64,000 nt of DNA from Nocardia caishijiensis NBRC 108228 (GCF_001612825.1 NZ_BDBE01000030.1:496001-560000); one strand, 5' to 3'; shown: positions 44,001 to 52,823, counted from the stretch's first letter. Numbers and translations: made by a program. The notes: generated by a model not told the origin, from the sequence alone.

Positions 44001-44060
44001 GATCACCACGCGCTCATGGCACGACTTCGGCTGAAATACCGCCACGAGCGCGTGGTGATC
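44001..44060. repeat. 60-bp inverted repeat, 20-bp arms and 20-bp loop
   Basis: Left arm GATCACCACGCGCTCATGGC (44001-44020) and right arm GCCACGAGCGCGTGGTGATC (44041-44060) pair with one mismatch across a 20-bp loop. It lies in the 263-bp space between the IclR stop (44122) and the membrane-protein start, outside any gene. It could end IclR transcription, although no T-run follows on either strand. Apart from this I see nothing in the space beyond a promoter for the membrane-protein gene. Confidence 0.8.
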
Positions 44061-44121
44061 TTGGTCGGGGTTCGCATGTCTGCCCCGGCGTGCGAGAGAC
44101 AGGGAGGAGCCGCTCGGGTGA

Positions 44122-45045
44122 CTATCCCGTCGCGGCCGCGATGTGCTCGGCGGCGGTGGTCGTGGCGGTTCCCAGGGCCGTGACCTGTGCGGCGGTCAGG
44201 CGGGAATCTGGGCAGGCGACGACCGAGGCGATGACGGTGCCGGTGGAATCGCGGATGGGGGCGGCGACGGTGAGGACGGCGTTGTCGGGTCCGAGCTCGC
44301 CGGGCAGGTAGTCGATCGTGATGAGTTCGGTGATCACGGAGCCGAGCTGGGCGCGCAGTGCGGCGGTGATCGGTGTATTACGCAGGGCCGCAAGGGCTTC
44401 CAGCATCGGCGTCGAATCGTCGACCAGGCGCTCGACGGAATAGCCGCGGGCACGGATCTCAGTGAGGACGTGCGCGAGGCGCTCACGGTGCGTGGGGTCG
44501 GCGCCGCTGAGCCAGGCGCGTTGCTCGGATCCCGGTGCCCAGGCGACGAATTCGCGGCAGACGGGCGGGGCGAGCGGCAGTCGGCGACCGGGCCGTATCC
44601 AGGTCGCCGACGGGTCGCCGACGAGTTCGGTGACCACGATGTTCGCCCCGTCGCGTTCGGCCAGGAAGACCGGTGCCGACACCTGGTCCGACAGCGCGCG
44701 CAGGACCGGGGCGGCGCTGCGGCGCAGCGGGAACGCGGCTTCGGCGCGACGGGCGACGGTGAGCAGCCGCAGACCGATGCCGTAGCAGCCGTCGCCGTCG
44801 CGCACGGTCCATCCGTCGGCGGTGAGCTGGGTGAGCACGGCGTGGGCGGTGGCGCGGGAGATCCCGGCTTCGCGCACGATGCGGGCCAGCGTGAGCCGCT
44901 CGGTGGCGTGGCGCGAGAGCAGCTCGAGCACCTTCACCACCCGCTGGGTCGGGGCCGAGACGACGCTCGAATCCGGTTCGGCCGACGCCGGATCCGACGT
45001 CACCTCTTGACCGGCGCTCTGGGCCCGGCTTATCGTCGGTGTCAC
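44122..45045 (-). CDS. IclR family transcriptional regulator
   Basis: A 307-aa regulator. Winged HTH TQRVVKVLELLSRHATERLT and EAGISRATAHAVLTQL near residues 33-80, then the GAF-like IclR effector domain (PVFLAERDGANIVV, ACPDSRLT). GTG 45045. It is divergent from the cysD operon across 68 bp and is the natural candidate regulator. Confidence 0.88.
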   Translation of the reverse strand: MTPTISRAQSAGQEVTSDPASAEPDSSVVSAPTQRVVKVLELLSRHATERLTLARIVREAGISRATAHAVLTQLTADGWTVRDGDGCYGIGLRLLTVARRAEAAFPLRRSAAPVLRALSDQVSAPVFLAERDGANIVVTELVGDPSATWIRPGRRLPLAPPVCREFVAWAPGSEQRAWLSGADPTHRERLAHVLTEIRARGYSVERLVDDSTPMLEALAALRNTPITAALRAQLGSVITELITIDYLPGELGPDNAVLTVAAPIRDSTGTVIASVVACPDSRLTAAQVTALGTATTTAAEHIAAATG

Positions 45046-45061
45046 AATACCGAACGATAGC

Positions 45062-45075
45062 GTCGATTATTCGAC
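45062..45075. promoter_or_regulatory. Palindrome in IclR-cysD intergenic region
   Basis: GTCGA-TTAT-TCGAC, perfect arms, midway between the divergent IclR and cysD starts. Candidate operator for IclR autoregulation and control of the sulfation operon. Confidence 0.5.
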
Positions 45076-45113
45076 AGCGCAACCCCGGGCGTGAGCCGCC
45101 GGGAAGGTGGACA

Positions 45114-46019
45114 GTGCAGACGGGATACGAGTTGACGCACCTGGCGGCCCTGGAGGCCGAAGCGGTGCACATCCTGCGCGAGGTCGCGGCCACCTTCGAA
45201 CGGCCGGTGCTGCTGTTCTCCGGCGGGAAGGATTCGGCGGTGCTGCTGCATCTGGCGCGGCGCGCGTTCTGGCCCGCGCCGCTGCCGTTCCCGCTGCTAC
45301 ACGTGGACACCGGCCACAATTTCGACGAGGTGCTCGCGTTCCGCGACCGCACCGCCGAGCGCACCGGCGCCCGCCTGCTCGTCGCGAAGGTCCAGGACGA
45401 CATCGACGCGGGCCGCGTGGTCGAACGCCCCGGCGGCACCCGCAACCCCTTGCAGACCACCACCCTGCTGCGCGCGATCGGCGAGCACCGTTTCGACGCC
45501 GTGTTCGGTGGCGCCCGCCGCGACGAGGAGAAGGCACGCGCCAAGGAGCGAGTGTTCAGCTTCCGCAATCGTTTCGGCGAGTGGGAGCCGCGCGCCCAGC
45601 GTCCGGAGGTGTGGAACCTCTACAACGGCAGACATCAGCCGGGTGAGCACATCCGGGTGTTCCCACTGTCGAACTGGACCGAGCTCGACGTGTGGGAGTA
45701 CATCGATCAGGCGGCCGTCGAACTGCCCTCGCTGTACTACGCGCACCGCAGGCGGGTGATCGAGCGCGACGGAATGCTGTTGTCCGCGACCCGTTTCGTC
45801 ACCGAAGCACCCGGCGAGCGCGCCTTCGAGGCCACTGTGCGTTTCCGCACCGTCGGCGATGCCACGTGTACCGGCTGTGTCGAGAGCACCGCCACCACCC
45901 CGGCACAGGTGATCGCGGAGGTCGCGGCCACCCGGCTCACCGAGCGCGGCGCCACCCGCGCCGATGACCGGATCTCCGAGACCGGGATGGAAGACCGCAA
46001 GCGAGAGGGCTACTTCTGA
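45114..46019 (+). CDS. cysD: Sulfate adenylyltransferase subunit 2
   Basis: A 301-aa ATP-sulfurylase small subunit that makes adenosine 5'-phosphosulfate from ATP and sulfate. The PP-loop is LLFSGGKDSAVLLHL near residue 35; FGGARRDEEKARAKER and FPLSNWTELDVWEYI are family landmarks. GTG 45114 follows GGAAGG with 6-nt spacing. Its stop TGA overlaps the next start by one base (TGATG). First gene of a five-gene sulfation operon. Confidence 0.96.
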   Translation: MQTGYELTHLAALEAEAVHILREVAATFERPVLLFSGGKDSAVLLHLARRAFWPAPLPFPLLHVDTGHNFDEVLAFRDRTAERTGARLLVAKVQDDIDAGRVVERPGGTRNPLQTTTLLRAIGEHRFDAVFGGARRDEEKARAKERVFSFRNRFGEWEPRAQRPEVWNLYNGRHQPGEHIRVFPLSNWTELDVWEYIDQAAVELPSLYYAHRRRVIERDGMLLSATRFVTEAPGERAFEATVRFRTVGDATCTGCVESTATTPAQVIAEVAATRLTERGATRADDRISETGMEDRKREGYF

Positions 46020-47878
46020 TGCGCCGCAACCTGTTGCGCCTGGCCACCGCGGGCAGCGTGGACGACGGGAAGTCCACCCTCATCGGTCGCCTGCTCTACG
46101 ACTCGAAATCCCTCTTCGACGACCAGCTCGCCAACATCGAGCGCCTGAGCACCGAAAGGGGCAGTGCCACCACCGATCTCGCGCTGCTCACCGACGGCTT
46201 GCGGGCCGAACGCGAGCAGGGCATCACCATCGATGTCGCCTACCGCTATGTGACCACCCCGCGCCGCAAGTTCGTCATCGCCGACACGCCGGGCCATGTG
46301 CAGTACACCCGCAATATGGTGACCGGCGCGTCCACCGCCGATCTCGCCCTGATCCTGGTCGACGCCCGCACCGGCGTCAGCGAGCAGACCCGCCGCCATG
46401 CCTTCCTCGCCACCCTGCTCGGCGTCCCGCACCTGGTGGTGTGCGTGAACAAGATGGACCTGGTCGACTGGTCGGAGGAGCGTTTCACCGAGATCAGGGA
46501 GGAATTCTCCGCGTTCGCCGCGAAATTGACCGTCGGAGACCTCAGTTTCGTACCCGTCTCGGCCCTGCACGGCGACAACGTGGTCGACAGTTCACCGCAT
46601 CTGGCCTGGTATCCGGGTCCGCCGTTGCTGCGTCACCTCGAGGACGTGCACATCGCCTCGGACCGCAACCTCATCGACGCACGGCTCCCCATCCAGTACG
46701 TGATCCGCGCCGAGCAGGGGTCGGCGCAGCGCAGTTACGCGGGCACCGTGGCGGGCGGCATCTTCAAACCGGGCGACGAGGTGGTGGTCCTGCCCGCCGG
46801 TCACGCCTCGCAGGTGCGCGAGATCTGGGGGCCGGGCGGTACCAAGGTCGAGGAGGCGTTCACGGGGATGGCGATCTCGCTGACCCTCGACGACGACATC
46901 GATATCGGCCGGGGCGACCTGCTCGCCCGCCCGGGCAACTCCCCGCACCAGAGCATCGAACTCGACGCCATGCTGTGCTGGTTCTCCGAAACCGCGCCGC
47001 TACGCGCAGGCGACAGCCTGCTCGTCCGCACAGCCGCGCAGACCGCGCAGGCCGAGGTCGTCGCCATCGACTACCGGCTCGACGTGAACACCCTGCACCG
47101 CGTGTCTGAGGTGGAGGCGTTGTCGCTCAACGACATCGCAAGGGTTCGGTTGCGCGCCCGTCGCCCGCTGCTGTCGGATCCGTACCGGGAGAATCGGCGC
47201 ACGGGCAGCTTCATCCTCATCGATCCGCGCACCGACGAGACGGTCGCGGCGGGAATGGTGACGGGCCGCGAAACGGTCGAGGTGTCGGGCCCACGCACCG
47301 GTCCGGTGATGTGGCATCGCTCGGCGGTGACACGTGCCGAACGCACGAACCTCGGGGCGACGATCTGGCTGACCGGCCTGTCGGGTTCGGGGAAGTCGAC
47401 CGTCGCCGTGGAGCTCGAACGCCTGCTCGTCGAAGCCGAGCGCCCCGCCTACCTGCTCGACGGTGACAATCTGCGCCACGGCCTCAACTTCGGACTCGGC
47501 TTCTCCCCCGCTGATCGGGACGAGAACGTGCGCCGGGTCGCCGAGGTCGCCGCCCTGTTCGCCGACTCCGGAACCGTCGCGGTCGTGTCGGTCATCAGCC
47601 CGTTCGCCACGCAACGCGACCACGCCCGCACCGCGCACACCGACCGGGATCTGCCGTTCCACGAGGTGTTCGTCGACACCCCGCTGGCCGAATGCGAACG
47701 CCGCGACCCGAAGGGCCTCTACGCCAAAGCCCGTGCGGGCGAGCTGCCCGGTTTCACTGGCATCGGTTCCCCCTACGAGCGGCCCGCGCAACCCGACTTG
47801 GTCATCACCCCCGACCTCGGCTCCCCCGCCGAGATCGCCGCCCATATCCTCCGAGAGCTAGGGATCACAGTCCGTTGA
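46019..47878 (+). CDS. cysNC: Sulfate adenylyltransferase subunit 1 / adenylylsulfate kinase fusion
   Basis: A 619-aa fusion. Residues 1-430 are the GTPase subunit (G1 GSVDDGKST at 12-20, DTPGHVQYTRNM, VNKMDL, then beta-barrel domains). Residues 445-619 are APS kinase, with P-loop GLSGSGKST near 455-463, DGDNLRHGLN and FVDTPLAECERRDPKGLYAK. Together with CysD it makes PAPS, the sulfate donor. Its stop overlaps the next start as TTGA. Confidence 0.96.
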   Translation: MRRNLLRLATAGSVDDGKSTLIGRLLYDSKSLFDDQLANIERLSTERGSATTDLALLTDGLRAEREQGITIDVAYRYVTTPRRKFVIADTPGHVQYTRNMVTGASTADLALILVDARTGVSEQTRRHAFLATLLGVPHLVVCVNKMDLVDWSEERFTEIREEFSAFAAKLTVGDLSFVPVSALHGDNVVDSSPHLAWYPGPPLLRHLEDVHIASDRNLIDARLPIQYVIRAEQGSAQRSYAGTVAGGIFKPGDEVVVLPAGHASQVREIWGPGGTKVEEAFTGMAISLTLDDDIDIGRGDLLARPGNSPHQSIELDAMLCWFSETAPLRAGDSLLVRTAAQTAQAEVVAIDYRLDVNTLHRVSEVEALSLNDIARVRLRARRPLLSDPYRENRRTGSFILIDPRTDETVAAGMVTGRETVEVSGPRTGPVMWHRSAVTRAERTNLGATIWLTGLSGSGKSTVAVELERLLVEAERPAYLLDGDNLRHGLNFGLGFSPADRDENVRRVAEVAALFADSGTVAVVSVISPFATQRDHARTAHTDRDLPFHEVFVDTPLAECERRDPKGLYAKARAGELPGFTGIGSPYERPAQPDLVITPDLGSPAEIAAHILRELGITVR

Positions 47879-49089
47879 ACCGACCGAGTACCACCACCGC
47901 CGACACGGGCGCACCGCCCGATTCGCTCACCGCCCCGTTTCTCGCCGCGGTCGCGCAGGCCGAAACGCTCATCGCCGGTGCGGAATTCGTGCGCAGCGAC
48001 GCCGACCGCGCCGAAGGCTACGACTATCTGGCCGCCGGTATCGCCGCCTGCCTTCGCCTCTCGGGTGCCCACGGCACCTCGCACCCCTACTTCGTGTCTT
48101 CCACCGGGCCGTACGCCAAGATGGGCCTGGACAACCCGGACACCCTCTACTACCACGCGAATATCGAGCCGACGGCCGAGTATGTGGTGAGCGGGGTGCG
48201 TGGCAGCACCGTCGACCTGAGTTTCCAGGTACTCAAGGGTGACTACACGGCCACCGACGTGCCCGGTGGGGCCGATGCCTTCGACGACCGTCGGATCCCG
48301 ATCGCCCCGGACGGCAGCTTCTCGATCCGGTTCGGTCCGGCGAAAGCCGATGCGGGCGAGGACTATTTCCCGCTCGGCGAGGGCGCCTCGATGCTCGCGG
48401 TCCGCGAGGTCTACAGCGACTGGACCGAACGCAAGGGCTCCATCCGCATCGAACGCGTCGACACCGTCGGCACCGCACCGGACGAACCGGATCTGGCCCG
48501 GTTGCGCAAGCGCTACCGGGCCGCCGGGAACATGCTGCTCACCAGGGTGCACACCTGGTTCAACTTCCCCAAGTGGTTCTATCTCGACCTGCCGGTGAAC
48601 ACTCTCACCGCACCGCGGCTCACGCCGGGCGGTCTCAGCACCCAGTACTCCTCGGTGGGACATTTCGACCTCGCCGACGATCAAGCCCTGGTGATCACGG
48701 TGCCGAAATCCGACGCGCCCTATCAGGGGTTCCAGCTGGGCAGCCTCTGGTACATCTCGCTGGACTACGTGAACCATCAGACGAGCCTCAATCATGCCCA
48801 GGCACAGGTGGATCCGGACGGCATGATCCGCATGGTGGTGAGCAACCGCGATCCCGGCATCACGAACTGGATCGAGACCACCGGCCGCACGCGGGGCATC
48901 CTGCAGTTCCGATGGCAGCGCACCGACCGACCGATGACCGAAACCGACGGCCCGGGTGTGGAACTGATCGACATCGCCGATGTTCCCGCGCACCTGCCGT
49001 ACTACGACAACAACCGGATCGACGCCGCCGCGTGGCGTGACCGGATCGCCGCCCGACAGCGGGCTTTCGCCGAGAGGATGCTGGGATGA
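47875..49089 (+). CDS. DUF1214 domain protein (Rv3531c-like)
   Basis: A 404-aa protein with the DUF1214 region towards the C-terminus (LGSLWYISLDYVNHQTSLNH, RTRGILQFRW) and a long N-domain (YFVSSTGPYAKMGLDNPDT). Enzymatic role unknown. TTG 47875 overlaps the cysNC stop and the gene overlaps the next start as ATGA, so translation of the set is coupled. Order DUF1214-SDR-sulfotransferase matches Rv3531c-Rv3530c-Rv3529c of M. tuberculosis. Confidence 0.85.
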   Translation: MNRPSTTTADTGAPPDSLTAPFLAAVAQAETLIAGAEFVRSDADRAEGYDYLAAGIAACLRLSGAHGTSHPYFVSSTGPYAKMGLDNPDTLYYHANIEPTAEYVVSGVRGSTVDLSFQVLKGDYTATDVPGGADAFDDRRIPIAPDGSFSIRFGPAKADAGEDYFPLGEGASMLAVREVYSDWTERKGSIRIERVDTVGTAPDEPDLARLRKRYRAAGNMLLTRVHTWFNFPKWFYLDLPVNTLTAPRLTPGGLSTQYSSVGHFDLADDQALVITVPKSDAPYQGFQLGSLWYISLDYVNHQTSLNHAQAQVDPDGMIRMVVSNRDPGITNWIETTGRTRGILQFRWQRTDRPMTETDGPGVELIDIADVPAHLPYYDNNRIDAAAWRDRIAARQRAFAERMLG

Positions 49090-49856
49090 GCCTGCTGGAC
49101 GGGAAGGTTGTCGTCGTCTCCGGTGTGGGACCGGGGCTCGGCCGGTCGATCTGCACGGAAGCCGCGGCGGCGGGTGCGAAGGTGGTCCTCGCGGCTCGCA
49201 CCGAATCGCGGCTGCAGGAGGTGGCCGCCGAGATCGATGGCGAAACGCTCTGTGTGCCTACCGATATCACCGACGACACCGCGGTGAAGCACCTCGTGTC
49301 GCGCACGGTCGAGAAGTTCGGCCGAGTCGACGCGCTGGTGAACAACGCGTTCTCCGTGCCGTCGATGAAGCCGCTCGAACGCACGGACTACGACCAGATC
49401 CGCGACAGCCTCGATCTCACCGTGCTCGGTGGTCTGCGGATGACGCAGGCGTTCACCCCCGCCCTGTCGGAGTCCAACGGCGCCGTGGTGATGATCAATT
49501 CGGCGGTGGTACGCCACAGCGAACCCCGCTACGGCAGCTACAAGCTCACCAAGGCCGCGCTGCTCGCGATGTCGCAGACCCTCGCCACCGAACTGGGCGG
49601 CAAGGGCATCCGGGTGAACAGTGTGCTGCCCGGCTACATCTGGAGCGACCAGTTGAAGTGGTACTTCGGCCAGATCGCCGAGAAGTACGGCATCACCGTC
49701 GACCAGGTCTACGAACAGACCGCTGCCCGCTCCGATCTGAAGCGGCTGCCCGAGCCCGCCGAGATCGCCCGTGCGGTGGTGTTCCTCGCCTCGGACTGGG
49801 CGAACGCGATCACCGGCCAGACCCTCGACGTCAACTGCGGCGAATACCACAACTGA
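49086..49856 (+). CDS. Short-chain dehydrogenase/reductase (Rv3530c-like)
   Basis: A 256-aa classical SDR: NAD(P)-binding GVGPGLGRSIC, LVNNAFSVPSM, catalytic Ser in INSAVVRHSE and the YGSYKLTK active-site Tyr and Lys. Start overlaps the DUF1214 stop. Probably oxidises or reduces the acceptor that the adjacent sulfotransferase modifies; the substrate may be a steroid or polyketide-like lipid, by analogy only. Confidence 0.9.
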   Translation: MSLLDGKVVVVSGVGPGLGRSICTEAAAAGAKVVLAARTESRLQEVAAEIDGETLCVPTDITDDTAVKHLVSRTVEKFGRVDALVNNAFSVPSMKPLERTDYDQIRDSLDLTVLGGLRMTQAFTPALSESNGAVVMINSAVVRHSEPRYGSYKLTKAALLAMSQTLATELGGKGIRVNSVLPGYIWSDQLKWYFGQIAEKYGITVDQVYEQTAARSDLKRLPEPAEIARAVVFLASDWANAITGQTLDVNCGEYHN

Positions 49857-49872
49857 TCAGGAGTTTCTCTCG

Positions 49873-51006
49873 ATGACTGTGCGAACCGATGTCGGCACTG
49901 TAGCCGACCTGCACGCCTCGGCAACCAAACTCACCGGCCTCACCGAGTTCGGCTCCGACGATTACACCGAAGCCCTCGGGGTGCTGCTCGATTCCTATCG
50001 CGACGAGGCCGGACTCACCGAGCTCGGGTCCAAGATGTCGCGGTTCTTCCTGCGCGGCACCTTGATCGCTCGCGCCCTGAGCGAGGCAGCGTGGGCAGCG
50101 AATCCGGGTTTTGCCGAAACACCGGTCACCCGGCCGATTTTCGTCACCGGGCTACCACGCACCGGCACCACCGCACTGCACCGCCTGCTGGCGGCCGACC
50201 CCGCCAACCAGGGGCTGGAGATGTGGCTGACGGACTTCCCGCAGCCCCGGCCACCGCAGGAGAGTTGGGCGGACAATCCCGCCTATCAACAGATCGACGC
50301 GGGGCTGCGTCAGCATCAGGTGCAGAACCCGGAGTTCATGGGCCTGCACTACATGAGCGCGGCCGACGTCGAGGAATGTTGGCAATTGCTCCGCCAGTCG
50401 GTGATGTCGCACTCCTACGAGTGCCTGGCGTACCTGCCGAGCTATTCGCAATGGCTCACCACCCAGGACTGGACGCCCGCCTATACCCGGCACCGGCGCA
50501 ACCTGCAGCTCATCGGGATGAACGACGCCCGTCGCTGGGTGCTCAAGAATCCCAGTCATCTGTTCTGTCTGGACGCCCTGCTCGCCGTCTACCCCGACGC
50601 CGTCGTCATCCAGACCCATCGCGACCCCGCGACCGTGATCCCTTCGGTCTGCAGCCTCAACGAGCACGCCACTCGTGGCTGGTCGACCGTCTTCACCCCG
50701 GAGGTCATCGGCCGCACCCAACTCGACCTGTGGTCGCGCGGGTTGCGCGAGTTCACCGCCGCACGCGCCCGCCACCCCGAGGCCCACTTCATCGATATCG
50801 ACTTCGATGACCTGCGCTCCGACCCGGTCGGGACCGTCGAGACGATCTACCGGTCGATCGGCATCGACCTCACCCCGCAGGCCCGCGCGGCCGTCCTCGC
50901 TCTGGACGCCGAAAGCCGCACGGGCGCACGCAAACCCACTCACCACTACTCGCTCGCCGACTACGGACTCACCGAGGACACGGTCGCCGAGCACTTCTCC
51001 GGCTGA
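49873..51006 (+). CDS. PAPS-dependent sulfotransferase (Rv3529c-like)
   Basis: A 377-aa Sulfotransfer_3-type enzyme. The 5'-phosphosulfate-binding loop FVTGLPRTGTTALHRLL lies near residue 90 and the 3'-phosphate motif QTHRDPATVIPSVCSL near 255. Linked to cysD and cysNC, which make its donor PAPS. AGGAG is 9 bases before ATG 49873. Known family members sulfate lipids such as trehalose glycolipids or menaquinone in mycobacteria; the acceptor here is unknown. Confidence 0.9.
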   Translation: MTVRTDVGTVADLHASATKLTGLTEFGSDDYTEALGVLLDSYRDEAGLTELGSKMSRFFLRGTLIARALSEAAWAANPGFAETPVTRPIFVTGLPRTGTTALHRLLAADPANQGLEMWLTDFPQPRPPQESWADNPAYQQIDAGLRQHQVQNPEFMGLHYMSAADVEECWQLLRQSVMSHSYECLAYLPSYSQWLTTQDWTPAYTRHRRNLQLIGMNDARRWVLKNPSHLFCLDALLAVYPDAVVIQTHRDPATVIPSVCSLNEHATRGWSTVFTPEVIGRTQLDLWSRGLREFTAARARHPEAHFIDIDFDDLRSDPVGTVETIYRSIGIDLTPQARAAVLALDAESRTGARKPTHHYSLADYGLTEDTVAEHFSG

Positions 51007-51215
51007 TCGGGGATGCCGTGGTCGAGGGCCTGATCGGCGATCTGCTTGTCCACCGATGGTGTTCGCACATACCCCCGGCTCACGGGTTGCAGGTGACACC
51101 GTGCGGGCCGCCCTCGAGCGCCGTCACCTTCGACAGGCCCTCGAGCCCGTGCCAGGCCGTGACGTGGGCGACCTCGAACCGGGAGGCGCGCAACCCGGCG
51201 CCGACAACCGGAACG
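51004..51215 (-). pseudogene. Remnant of 3-hydroxybutyrate dehydrogenase
   Basis: On the minus strand, EVAHVTAWHGLEGLSKVTAL and GGPHGVTCNP, then after a frameshift GYVRTPSVDKQIADQALDHG and IPDQ, follow the pattern of 3-hydroxybutyrate dehydrogenases around and after the active-site Tyr/Lys. The Tyr of the YxxxK motif reads as His-Val and the N- and C-termini are missing; the piece is cut off at the sulfotransferase stop. It is a decayed fragment. Confidence 0.65.
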
Positions 51216-51221
51216 CGACCC

Positions 51222-51360
51222 GTTAACCCCAGGCAGGAACGTCGCCGCGCCGACGAGCACGAGACTCGTCCACAGCAGCTTCTTACACCCGTATCGGTCA
51301 CCGAAACAGCCGAAGGCGATGCCGCCGAGTGGGCGCGCCGGGGAACGCATTCCCCCGCAC
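51222..51360 (-). pseudogene. Remnant of MFS transporter
   Basis: Minus-strand translation gives RPLGGIAFGCFGDRYGCKKL followed by LWTSLVLVGAATFLPG, the loop 2-3 signature of major facilitator metabolite:H+ symporters, but only about 45 residues survive before the frame runs into the dehydrogenase remnant. The 3-hydroxybutyrate dehydrogenase and MFS genes are common neighbours, so one operon seems to have been lost here. Confidence 0.65.
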
Positions 51361-51367
51361 CGGTCGC

Positions 51368-51940
51368 TCAGGCGGAGTAGTAGCGAGCGACGAGGACGGT
51401 GCGTGTCGGTGCCGGATCGACCTCGGAGGCGACCAGTGGGGTCGTGTGGTGTTCCAGCCGGGTCGCTTCGAAAAGGACCGCGTCGCCAGGAGAAAGGAAC
51501 AGCTCCGCACCCTCGAGGATCAGCGACCCACCCTGACTGCTCGTGAGTGGGGACTTCAGGCAGAGGAGCAGCTGTGCTGTTCCGCCGCGGTCGCGGTGCG
51601 GATTGATGTACTCGCCGACGCTGTAGCACGAGGTCCAACACACCGGCGGGCCGACCGTGGTGCCGACCAGCATCCGAATCAGCTGGGTGAGCCGAGGGCT
51701 GCGACAGAATTCGTAGCCGGGGTCGCCGACTACGAGTTCTTGTTCATCCCAGGAAACATTCTCCAGTCCGCATTCCACGCGTCGGCGGGCGAGGCCTTCC
51801 GTCGATTCCAACAACCGGGCCGCGCGCTCCGCCCGGACCAATCCCGGCAGATGAACGTAACGCCGCCTGGTGAAATGCGAGGCCAGCCGGTGGATGTCGA
51901 CGGATCGCGTGTAGGCCCGGTCGAGAATGTCCTCGTTCAT
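51368..51940 (-). CDS. 2OG-Fe(II)-type dioxygenase, possible peptide-modifying enzyme
   Basis: A 190-aa protein of the prolyl-4-hydroxylase-like cupin fold. Metal ligands His115 and Asp117 (INPHRDRGGTAQLLL) and a distal His164 or His165 (RLEHHTTPL) with Arg180 in PTRTVLVARYY for 2-oxoglutarate are consistent with an active Fe(II)/2OG oxygenase. ATG 51940 begins one base after the radical SAM stop (TGA-A-ATG), so it is translationally coupled to it. Likely hydroxylates the same peptide or a side product; substrate unproven. Confidence 0.8.
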   Translation of the reverse strand: MNEDILDRAYTRSVDIHRLASHFTRRRYVHLPGLVRAERAARLLESTEGLARRRVECGLENVSWDEQELVVGDPGYEFCRSPRLTQLIRMLVGTTVGPPVCWTSCYSVGEYINPHRDRGGTAQLLLCLKSPLTSSQGGSLILEGAELFLSPGDAVLFEATRLEHHTTPLVASEVDPAPTRTVLVARYYSA

Positions 51941-51941
51941 T

Positions 51942-52823
51942 TCATTTGAACGGATTGCAGATCAAGCCGGGCGCGCAGCGAGGCCCACAACCGGGATGAC
52001 AACCCGGATTACAGGTGGGGTTGCAGTCCCGACTGTTTTCCGTCGCATTCCGAATAGCGGCCCGCGCCGTCACCAATTCCTGACTTTCGATGACATCGCG
52101 CAAGCTGGATGTCAGAACATCACCCACTTCGAGTGTGCGGGTGAAGACACAGGGACGGACCGCACCGTCCGGATACACCGCGAGAACATCGCCCGCGCAT
52201 TGTCCGCACAGTTCTTCCAGCTTCACGTCCGCGTCCGCATTGGCGCGACCAGCGCGGCGAACGTGGTCGACCTCGATGTCCTCGACGCCCAGATCGGTGA
52301 GCAGCCGACGCGCTTGCTCGACCCGCTGGTCCGCGAGCACGGTCACGATCCCGACCCGGATCGGCACGCCGAGCCGAACTGCCTTACCGATGTTCGCGGT
52401 GGTCCGCTCCAGCGCCCGAGCGTTTCCGGTGATCATCCTGTGCTGCTCGGCCTGATCGGAGTAGAAACTGGTGGCCAGGCGCACGCGGCACTCGACCAGC
52501 AGATCCCAGATATCGGCGCGGATATGGACCAGATTCGAGTAGACCTCGGTGGCGATCCCCCGCGCGGACGCGTGCCGGATCAGCTCCGGGAGCGCGGGAT
52601 GCAACGTCGGCTCGCCACCGATGAACTGGATGACTCCGACACCGATGGCGGCAGCGTCATCGATGACCGCCAGCCAGTCGCCGGTCGTCATGGTGCCGTG
52701 CGACTTCGTCGGTCCGCTGTCGGCATAGCAGTGCGTGCAGTTCAGTTGACACTTTTCGGTGAGTTCCAGCCAGAGAAAGGACGCGCCGTGCCTGGTCACG
52801 TCGTATCCGGTTCGAACTGTCAT
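51942..52823 (-). CDS. Radical SAM/SPASM peptide maturase with Cys-Pro-rich tail
   Basis: A 293-aa radical SAM enzyme. The 4Fe-4S CX3CX2C motif is Cys25, Cys29, Cys32 (TEKCQLNCTHCYADSG), followed by FIGGEPTLHP for SAM binding. The C-terminal part has SPASM-like CGQCAGDVLAVYPDGAVRPC and then an unusual run of six Cys separated by Pro/Gly, ending CAPGLICNPFK, which may bind extra clusters. ATG 52823 follows GGGGAAAAG. It starts 33 bp after a 37-aa peptide gene. SPASM enzymes of this sort install crosslinks or epimerise RiPP precursors; which reaction is unknown. Confidence 0.9.
   Translation of the reverse strand: MTVRTGYDVTRHGASFLWLELTEKCQLNCTHCYADSGPTKSHGTMTTGDWLAVIDDAAAIGVGVIQFIGGEPTLHPALPELIRHASARGIATEVYSNLVHIRADIWDLLVECRVRLATSFYSDQAEQHRMITGNARALERTTANIGKAVRLGVPIRVGIVTVLADQRVEQARRLLTDLGVEDIEVDHVRRAGRANADADVKLEELCGQCAGDVLAVYPDGAVRPCVFTRTLEVGDVLTSSLRDVIESQELVTARAAIRNATENSRDCNPTCNPGCHPGCGPRCAPGLICNPFK

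Noticed and set aside
44001..44060. CRISPR repeat or array
   Set aside because: Only one inverted repeat, no regular repeated spacing; no cas genes in the window.
50961..51641. 226-codon minus-strand frame as a real gene
   Set aside because: Its pieces belong to different frames and families (antisense of neighbours, MFS piece, dehydrogenase piece), so it is not one protein.
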